A stretch of DNA of 39,961 bases, taken from assembly GCA_016927755.1 (NCBI GenBank), contig JAFGLZ010000095.1, positions 1 to 39,961 of the forward strand, read 5' to 3'. Both the position numbers and the translations under genes were made by a program. Positions within the stretch are counted from its first letter, which is position 1. Each line of letters opens with the position of its first letter. Positions 23,062 to 30,500 of the stretch are shown one piece after another. The DNA is from Phycisphaerae bacterium (GTDB lineage: Bacteria > Planctomycetota > Phycisphaerae > UBA1845 > JAFGLZ01). The notes beneath the pieces are model-generated. The model made no database searches. It was not told the DNA's origin and saw only the letters and a program-made list of their open reading frames with translations.

Positions 23062-24756
23062 ATGGAAGCAGCCAGACCATCGTCGAATGAAGCTATTCAT
23101 CGCCCCGGGGTCGCGGTTTGGCCATGGTGCGTCCTGGCCTTTTTGTCGCTTGCGCGTCCGAGTGAGGCCCAATGGACGGAACTCCGCGCATCGGGCGACA
23201 AGGATACGTTGTGGGTGACGTACGAGGCGGCGTCCGAGACAGGGGGCGCAGAGACGCGTGTCTGGATCCGGCGGCGCGACCGGGGATTCAGCCGGCCCCG
23301 CGTGGGGAGTCGACAACCACCGGGCATCCGGTCGGTAGCGGCCCTGGGGCCCTACCTGCACCTGTTCCTCCAGACGGGCTCGCACTATCGCATCGGCCCC
23401 ACGCGCGTCAGCCCTCAACTGGTGCTTCCGGACCGGGTGCTGCCACGGTGTCTCGCCGGGGACACGCCGGACGACGCGCTCTATGCGATCGCGGAGTACC
23501 GGGAGCCTGTCCCGTCCTCCCAACCGACGACTCGTTTGGCCGAGACGCAGCCGACGACGACCACAAGGAGCCGCGCGGCAGCGCCCCAAACGTCCAGGCC
23601 CGACTTGGTGGTGGTGGCCACGGAACCAGCGAGGCGATGGGCGTTGTTCTGTCTGAAACAGGGACGTTGGGAGCCGACGTGCGTCTTGCCTGCCTGGTAT
23701 GACGCCGAAGACCAGCACTGGCTGTGCGCCAGCGAGGGGGTCGTCCACCTCTTCGGCTTGCCGGCGGGTCTGGACGCGGAGCTCTGGTATCGCCAATACA
23801 CCTCGGGGAAGTGGCTTGCGCCGGAGACGATTCCGCTGCCGCGAAGCGCGAATCCCGTCGCGGCGATGGTGGTGAACACGTATCTGGTTCTGGTGGCATG
23901 GGCCCCGCCGCCGGAAGGACAGAAGGAGTCGAAGGTCGTCATCGCGCGCCGGGTGGGCGGTCAATGGGGCATCGCGGAGCTGCGCAGGAAGGGCGACGGA
24001 GCGATCAACCTTCCGCCGGAGCGGTTCAGCGCGACGGGCTTCACCGGGAAGATCGCGTTGGTCGGTCAGTTCGCCGACGGCGAGCCGCTGAAGGTCGGCT
24101 TCTGGTCGCCTTCGGCGGGGGGCACGCCCGAGGGGACACTGGAGATTCTACCGCGGTGGCCGGACAAGAGTCAGACCCCGTTCGCGCCGCAATTGCCGCA
24201 GGCGATCGTGTACCTCATCCTGGCGGGGGTGATCCTTCTGACGCTCTGGCGTCGGCAGGACAGCCTGGTTCGCGAGATTCCGTTGCCTGAGCAGGTGGTG
24301 CTGGCGAGCATCTGGCGGCGGTTGGCGGCGTTCATCATCGACATCGCGCCGGTGCTGGCGATCACGTCGTTCTACTGGGTTCCCGTCGCCACGAAGATCC
24401 AACAGGAGATCCAACTGGAGGGTCTGACCGACGCGGAGAAGGCCCAGTACGCCGCGGCGTTCTTGTGGCCGTGGCTGGTGGTGCGCGTCCTGTACGCGCT
24501 CTACTGCGGCTTGACGGAATACCGTTGGGGGGCCTCGCCGGGCAAGCGGCTGATGCAGTGCTGGGTGGTGTCGGTCGATATGACCCGTCCGACGCCGAAG
24601 CAGATCGCGATCCGGAACGTTCTGAAGGTGCTCGAGCTGCAGCATGAGGTGATCGCGCTGCTCGTCTTCGTGGTACTGACGCGGAATCATCAGCGTCTGG
24701 GCGACGTGCTCGCGGGCACGATCGTGATCGAGCCGGCGACGGCGCCCAAGGAATGA
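23062..24756 (+). CDS. RDD-family membrane protein with large N-terminal domain
   Basis: This 564-residue protein has two parts. Residues 1-375 follow a hydrophobic N-terminal segment (WPWCVLAFLSLARPSEA, signal peptide or anchor). They look like a strand-rich, propeller-like extracytoplasmic domain with repeated GxxW and LVL units and a Thr/Pro-rich linker. A membrane helix (AIVYLILAGVILLTLW, about 380-397) leads to an RDD domain (about 412-560): RRLAAFIIDIAPVLAITSFYWV carries the name-giving Arg and Asp, and GASPGKRLMQCWVVS...RNVLKVLE...NHQRLGDVLAGTIVI follows. RDD proteins are membrane proteins of mostly unknown, sometimes transport, function. This N-terminal extension is unusual for the family. 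Confidence 0.85.
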   Translation: MEAARPSSNEAIHRPGVAVWPWCVLAFLSLARPSEAQWTELRASGDKDTLWVTYEAASETGGAETRVWIRRRDRGFSRPRVGSRQPPGIRSVAALGPYLHLFLQTGSHYRIGPTRVSPQLVLPDRVLPRCLAGDTPDDALYAIAEYREPVPSSQPTTRLAETQPTTTTRSRAAAPQTSRPDLVVVATEPARRWALFCLKQGRWEPTCVLPAWYDAEDQHWLCASEGVVHLFGLPAGLDAELWYRQYTSGKWLAPETIPLPRSANPVAAMVVNTYLVLVAWAPPPEGQKESKVVIARRVGGQWGIAELRRKGDGAINLPPERFSATGFTGKIALVGQFADGEPLKVGFWSPSAGGTPEGTLEILPRWPDKSQTPFAPQLPQAIVYLILAGVILLTLWRRQDSLVREIPLPEQVVLASIWRRLAAFIIDIAPVLAITSFYWVPVATKIQQEIQLEGLTDAEKAQYAAAFLWPWLVVRVLYALYCGLTEYRWGASPGKRLMQCWVVSVDMTRPTPKQIAIRNVLKVLELQHEVIALLVFVVLTRNHQRLGDVLAGTIVIEPATAPKE

Positions 24757-24820
24757 TCGTATGCCATCAGTCTGAACGGCCGTGCGAGATCAGACGCCGG
24801 GCACACGGCGGGGGCGTGGC

Positions 24821-24867
24821 GTGGGTATCTTGCCCATGGACCGTCACGGGCGGGACGCCCGTGCTAC
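24821..24867 (-). repeat. REP-like double hairpin, copy 1
   Basis: Read on the minus strand it has CACGGGCG-tcc-CGCCCGTG followed by a GGGCAAGATACCC hairpin. The block matches 33280-33324 in the other orientation at most positions. It lies in the gap before the pectate lyase gene. Confidence 0.6.
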
Positions 24868-24910
24868 CGCGGGGTAGATCCACGCATGGTCATTTGATTG
24901 GAGGACGGGC

Positions 24911-26344
24911 ATGACGCGGACGTTGGGACTCGCGGGACTGGTCGCCGCCTTGTCGATCCGCCCGGGCGGCGCGGCCGAGGATGCCTCGGCGATGAGGGCT
25001 GAAGCGCTGGGGGCCATGAAGCGCGCGACGGCGTTCTTCACGAGCAAGGTGGCGACCCGCGGCGGCTATCTGTGGAAGTACTCGCTGGATTTCACGAAGC
25101 GCGAGGGCGAGGGCAAGGCCACGCCGACGCAGATCTGGGTGCAGCCGCCGGGCACGCCGTCGGTGGGTCAGGCGTTCCTTCGGGCCTACGAGGCGACGAA
25201 GGACAAGGCCTACCTCGACGCGGCGGTGGCGGCCGGACAGGCGCTGGCCTGGGGCCAGCTCGCCAGCGGCGGATGGGACTACCGGATCGATTTCGACCCC
25301 AAGGCAAGCCAGAAGTGGTACTACCGCCGGGACGTCGAGGCGGGCGACGCGACCCAGGGCAAGCGGCGGAACGTCACGACGTTCGACGACGACAACTCGC
25401 AGAGCGCGCTGCGGCTGCTGATGTGCGTCGACCAGGCCGTCGGCGGCAAGGTCCCTGAGATTCGCAAGGCGGTGGCGTTCGGGCTGAAGGCCTTCCTGGA
25501 GGCGCAGTATCCCAACGGCGCTTGGCCGCAGCGGCGGTCGGGGCCGTACGACCCGGCCAAGTGTCCGGTGATCAAGGCGAGGTATCCCGAGACCTGGTCC
25601 CGCAAGTACGAGGGCATCGCCTATCAGAGCTATTACACGTGGAACGACAACGCCATCCGCGATTGCGTCAGGACGCTGCTGATGGCCTACGACTTCCACA
25701 AGCGAGACGAGTATCGGGCGGCGGCGATCAAGGCGGGGGACTTCGCGATTCTGTCGCAGATGCCGGAGCCGCAGCCCGCGTGGGCGCAGCAGTACAACCT
25801 CGAGATGGAGCCGGCGTGGGCGCGGAAGTTCGAGCCGCCGTCGGTGACGGCGGGGGAGTCGAAGGCGGCGCTCGACGTGCTGCGGATGATCTACAAGGTC
25901 ACGGGCGAGGCGAAGTACCTCGAGCCGATGCCGCGGGCCTTTGCGTGGTACAAGCGATCCAAGCTTCCCGACGGGACGTGGGCGCGCTTCTACGAGCTGA
26001 AGACCAACAAGCCCCTGTACTTCACGCGAGACACGTACAAGCTGACGTATGACGACGGCGACATGCCGACGCATTACGGCTTCAAGGGCCCCGGCATGTA
26101 CCCCACGGACATCGAGGCCTGGTACGACCGCGTGATGAAGCTGCCGCCGGACCAGCGTGCGGCCTCGGTTCGAGACAAGCCCGGCAAGGCCAAGCCGGGC
26201 AAAGTGAGCACGAAGGCCGTCCGCAAGATCATCGACGGCCTGGACGATCAGGGACGCTGGGTAAAGGGCGAGTGGATCGAATGCTCGACGTTCATCCGCA
26301 ACCTGCAGACGCTGGCGGCGTTCGTCGAGGCGACGCAACCCTAA
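24911..26344 (+). CDS. secreted pectate lyase, PL10-like (Pec_lyase family)
   Basis: This 477-residue protein starts MTRTLGLAGLVAALSIRPGGAAED, a signal peptide, with GGAGG 7 nt before the ATG. The mature part is an alpha/alpha-barrel with the family blocks GGYLWKYSLDF, TPSVGQAFLRAYEATKDKAYLDAA, TTFDDDNSQSALRLLM, LEAQYPNGAWPQ, YYTWNDNAIRDCVRTLL and a C-terminal WIECSTFIRNLQTLAAFVEA. These match the PL10/pectic acid lyase group, which cleaves polygalacturonate by beta-elimination; the QYPNGAWPQ and WNDNA motifs are the best evidence. No other pectin gene is near. The TAA stop codon lies inside the terminal repeat of the 175-bp element, so the last residues (TQP) may differ from the ancestral end. 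Confidence 0.87.
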   Translation: MTRTLGLAGLVAALSIRPGGAAEDASAMRAEALGAMKRATAFFTSKVATRGGYLWKYSLDFTKREGEGKATPTQIWVQPPGTPSVGQAFLRAYEATKDKAYLDAAVAAGQALAWGQLASGGWDYRIDFDPKASQKWYYRRDVEAGDATQGKRRNVTTFDDDNSQSALRLLMCVDQAVGGKVPEIRKAVAFGLKAFLEAQYPNGAWPQRRSGPYDPAKCPVIKARYPETWSRKYEGIAYQSYYTWNDNAIRDCVRTLLMAYDFHKRDEYRAAAIKAGDFAILSQMPEPQPAWAQQYNLEMEPAWARKFEPPSVTAGESKAALDVLRMIYKVTGEAKYLEPMPRAFAWYKRSKLPDGTWARFYELKTNKPLYFTRDTYKLTYDDGDMPTHYGFKGPGMYPTDIEAWYDRVMKLPPDQRAASVRDKPGKAKPGKVSTKAVRKIIDGLDDQGRWVKGEWIECSTFIRNLQTLAAFVEATQP

Positions 26345-26515
26345 GCTGCTTTCATGAAGGATCGAACAGTGCGTCAGAAAGAACCTCTATATGGGTGGCC
26401 CATGGCTTTAGCCGTGGGGGACGCGAATCTCCGATCGAATTCGTGCCGGCCACCTCTGAAGAGGTGGGCCACCCAAGGTTCGCTGGCTGTCCAAACATTC
26501 TTGCAGGCAGCTTAG
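26341..26515 (-). mobile_element. 175-bp MITE-like element, copy B
   Basis: This is the inverted partner of 2669-2843. Its termini form an imperfect inverted repeat that agrees at about 16 of 20 positions (CTAAGCTGCTTTCATGAAGG at the left, the complement of CTAAGCTGCCTGCAAGAATG at the right). Internal hairpins CCACCTCT-GA-AGAGGTGG and CCCATGGCT-TT-AGCCGTGGG are intact. The left terminus supplies the stop codon of the pectate lyase gene, and the right terminus ends 31 nt before the SDR start. I could not define a target-site duplication. Confidence 0.75.
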
Positions 26516-26546
26516 CGAGAGGCGTCTGCCAAGACGGGAGTCGATC

Positions 26547-27311
26547 ATGAGCACGGCAACGGATCTGAACGGCAAGCGGGCCCTCGTCACGGGCGGATCG
26601 AAGGGCATCGGCGCGGCCTCGGCCGTGGCGCTCGCGCGAGCCGGCTGCGACGTCGTCCTGACGTACAACAGCGATGAGGCGGGCGGCAAGGCCACGGCGG
26701 CCGAGATCGAGAAGCTCGGACGGAAGACGGCGGCGATCCGATGCGACGTGTGCGACGCGGCGGACGTCGACCGGGCCGTCGACGAGGCGGTCAAGGTGCT
26801 GGGCGGGCTGGACGTCGTCTTCGCCAACGCCGGGGGTCTGATCCGGCGGTGCACGGTCATGGACATGGAGGAATCGTTCTTCCAGAAGCTGTTCGACCTG
26901 AACGTCACGAGCGTCTTTCGGACGGTCAAGGCGACGGTGCCGCACCTGCGGAAGGCGGGCGGGGGTTCGCTGATCATCATGTCCAGCGTGGCGGCGCGTA
27001 ACGGCGCGGCGGCCGGCGCGGTCGTCTACGGGGCGACCAAGGGGGCGACGATGACGCTGACGCGTGGGCTGGGCAAGGAGCTCGCGCCGGACAACATCCG
27101 CGTCAACGCCGTGGCTCCCGGCGTGATCGACACGGCGTTCCATGCCGCCACGCCTCGGGACTTGATGGACAAGCTCAAGGGCAACATCACCGTGGGGCGT
27201 CTGGGCGTGGCCGAGGACGTGGCCCGCGCGGTCGTGTTCCTGGCGGGCGAGTCTCAGGGCTTCATGACCGGCGCGACGATCGACGTGAACGGGGGGATGT
27301 GGTTGGCTTAG
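26547..27311 (+). CDS. SDR-family oxidoreductase, FabG-like
   Basis: This 254-residue protein is a classical short-chain dehydrogenase/reductase. It has the cofactor motif TGGSKGIG near residue 15, NAGG near 95, the structural Asn in FDLNVTSVF, catalytic Ser in IIMSSVAARNGA near 146, and YGATK (YxxxK) near 160. A C-terminal GATIDVNGGMWLA end follows. The length and end motif match 3-oxoacyl-ACP reductase (FabG) and many sugar or alcohol dehydrogenases; the substrate is not determinable, and there are no fatty-acid genes around. GGGAG lies 6 nt before the ATG. The gene starts 31 nt after element copy B. The following 232-bp gap carries the promoter of the next gene. Confidence 0.87.
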   Translation: MSTATDLNGKRALVTGGSKGIGAASAVALARAGCDVVLTYNSDEAGGKATAAEIEKLGRKTAAIRCDVCDAADVDRAVDEAVKVLGGLDVVFANAGGLIRRCTVMDMEESFFQKLFDLNVTSVFRTVKATVPHLRKAGGGSLIIMSSVAARNGAAAGAVVYGATKGATMTLTRGLGKELAPDNIRVNAVAPGVIDTAFHAATPRDLMDKLKGNITVGRLGVAEDVARAVVFLAGESQGFMTGATIDVNGGMWLA

Positions 27312-27465
27312 GCGCGGAAGCGTTTCGGAACATCCCACGAACTCAGGCTTCTTACCTCCAAGGCGGCATCCACCTCGCCGTCGAAATGCCGCGCTGAGCC
27401 GGTTCTGTCTCCGGCTCGCCGCCGACGCTTGATCCTGGCCATCCATGAGCGATGATAGCGGAAGT

Positions 27466-27493
27466 GGAACTTTCGGGCGGGGTGTGGGTCTAA
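27466..27493 (+). promoter_or_regulatory. ECF/sigma-E-like promoter of the alpha-2-macroglobulin gene
   Basis: GGAACTT (27466-27472) is followed after 16 nt by TCTAA (27489-27493). This matches the E. coli sigma-E pattern GGAACTT-N15/16-TCnnA in both boxes and spacing. Transcription would start near 27500, about 45 nt before the ATG at 27544. Which sigma factor of this organism would read it is unknown. Confidence 0.55.
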
Positions 27494-27543
27494 GCGTATT
27501 GAGCGCCCGCTGAGCCGGACTTGCGCTTCCAGGAGAGCATCGC

Positions 27544-30500
27544 ATGAGGTCGAAACGACTGATCGTTATCGGGTTGACGCTCACGACGGCGCTGGTCGTG
27601 TTCGGGGGGCATGCGGCCACGGCCGCCGACGCCGGCAAGACGGCCGCGGCGATCAAGCATCAGTTCGACCGGCACAACTACAAGGAGGCGCTTCAGCTCG
27701 CGGAGGAGTACGTCAAGGCGTGGCCCGAGGGTCCGGGGATCGTGGACGTTCAGGCCATGCGGGCGATCTGCCTGATCAAGCAGGATCGCACGGGCAAGGG
27801 CTATCGCGCGGCCGAGGAGCTGATCAAGCAGTATCCGGCGCTCAACAAGCGTCCCGACCTTCACCAGGCCATCGGCGAGGCGGCCCGCAAGCGCGGGGAT
27901 CAGCAGACGGCTTGCAGGCACCTTCTCAGCGCGGTCGATCTGTACGTCAGCGCCGGCAAGAAGGCCGAGGCGGCGGAGACGCTGTTGGCCTTGGCCCAAG
28001 TGTTTCGGCACTTCCTGGACGTTGACGCCTTCAAGCAGATGGTGGGCCAGCCCGAGCCGGCGGCCAGCGATTGGCAGGCCCGCCGGAAGGCGTGCGCCGA
28101 GTTGGTCGCCAAGACGTACGACCGCATCGTCGCGCTGAACGTCGACGACAAGACGTCGGCCGAGGCGATGTTCCGCAAGGGGCAAGACCTGTGCAACAAC
28201 TTCGGCGGGGTGGTGCCGTATGAGCGGGCCATCGAGGCGTGGCAGAAGCTCGTGGCGACGTATCCGAAGCAGCCCCGCGCGGCCGAGGGAGCCTTTGAGA
28301 TCGGCGAGGCGCTGCACCAGCGGCTTCGCAAGTACGTCGAGGCCATCGAGCAGTATCAGAAGGTCGTGGCGCAGTTCCCCGGGACGCGATTCGCGCAGCG
28401 GGCCGAGCAGCGGATCAAGGAGATCAAGCGGCCGCAACTGGCGCTGCGCATCCAGGGCCCGACGCTGCCGGGCAAGAAGGCCGAGGTCCACTGGACGGCG
28501 AGGAACCTCAAGTCGATCAGCCTGAGCGCGTACAAGGTCGAGCTGCTCAAGATGATTCGGGAGTTCCACCGCCCGGAGGAGTTCCACAAGTGGTCGCCGC
28601 CGGGCAAGGCGGACGCGACCTGGACGCTGGAGACGCCCGACAAGGGGCAACACGAGCACTACAACAGCGGCCAAGACAACATCGAACCCACGCACCTGCC
28701 GATCACGGCGCCGGGGGCGTACGTGGTCGTCGCCACGGGCCAGTCACGCGAAGGTGAGGGCATCCGGGCGGTGGCGTTGGTGCTGGTGTCCCGGCTCGGG
28801 GTGATCACGAAGACGGCCAAGAACCACGGGCTGGTCTGGGCGGTCGACAGCGTCTCGGGCGAGCCGAAGCCGAAGACGGACGTTCTCATCCAGCGTTACC
28901 AGAGCAACCGGAAATACACGTATCAGCAGGCCACGGTCGACGACTCGGGTCTGCATCAGGTGGAGTACAAGGACGAGGGCCGGCGGTTCGGTCGGCAGCT
29001 CGGCTTCGTCGTGCGGTCGGGCGACCACTATGCGATGTGCCGCGACCTGTACGAGTGGGGCTGGTGGGGATGGCAGTATCCGTATCGGGTTTACGGTTTC
29101 ACGGAGCGGCCTGTCTATCGCCCGGAGCAGACGGTCCGCTTCAAGCAGATCGTCCGCAAGCACGACTTGGGCCGGTACGAGAACGCGCTGAACGAGGCGG
29201 TGAAGGTGCGGATACGCGACCCCCGCGGCAAGGTGGTCTACGAGCGATCGCTGACGACCAACGCCGACGGCTCGTTGAGCGACGAGCTGAAGCTCGGGGC
29301 CGAGCCGCCGCTGGGCGTCTATCAGATCGAGGTGGAGGTGGGCGATCGTTCGTACAACCCCTGGGACTGCCAGGGCAATCGCTTCCGCGTGGAGGAGTAC
29401 AAGAAGCCGGAGTTCAAGGTCGAGGTGGCGGCGGGCAAGCCCAGCTACCGGATCGGCGACGAGATCGAGATCAAGGTTCAGGCCAAGTACTACTTCGGCG
29501 AGCCGGTCGCGGGGGCGGAGGTGGAATACGAGGTCTGGCGGAGCGAGTTCCACAGCGACTATGAGCCGCCGAGGCCTTATCCGTGGTACTTCGAGGAGCA
29601 GGGCGGGCCGTACCGGATGAGCTGGCGTTCGCACGGGCGGGAGCGGCCAATCCCCGGCCACTTCGGCATGCGGCGCGAGCTGGTGACGCGCGGCAAGGGC
29701 GTCACGGACGGGAAGGGCGTGGCGACGATCGGGCCGATCAAGACGGTGCCGTACGAGAACGAGCCGGAGGCGGATCTGCAGTATCAGGTCACGGCGAGGG
29801 TCGTGGACCAGAGCCGTCGGGAGATTCGCGGGACGGGCTCGGTGAAGGTCACGCACGCCCCGTTCTTCATCCATCTGACGCCGCAACGGCACCTGTACAA
29901 GCCGGGCGACAACGCCCAGATCGACATCGTGAGCAAGGGCCCGAACGGCGATGCGATCGCGTTCGAGGGCAAGGCGGCCATCTACCGGCTCAAGAGCAAG
30001 CTCGTCGAGAAGGACGACCGGGAGTGGCGGGAGTATGAGCTGGGCGATCGCATCCACGAGGCCGACGTGAAGGTGGGCCAGGACGGGCGGGGAAGCTTCC
30101 GGTATCCGTTCGACGAGGAGGGGCAGTTCCGAGCGATCGTCAGGACGAAGACGAAGGCCGGCGACGAGGTCACCGGGGAGTGCGACGTGTGGATCTGCCA
30201 GCGAGGCGGCGAGTACGCACACTTCGCGTATCGCGATCTCGAGCTGGTTCTCGACCGCGACTCGTACGAGATCGGGCAGACGCTGCGACTGCTGATCAAC
30301 ACGCGGCACGAAAACGCGTACGTCCTGCTGACGGGTGAGACGGATCGGCTCCTCTTCCACCGGATCGTGTTCGTCAAGGGCAAGAGCGCGCTGGTCGAGC
30401 TGCCGATGGACACGACACACACGCCGAACTTCCACCTGATGGCGATGGCGCTGCGGGACGACAAGGTGTTCGAGGATCGGCGGCAGGTGATCGTGCCGCC

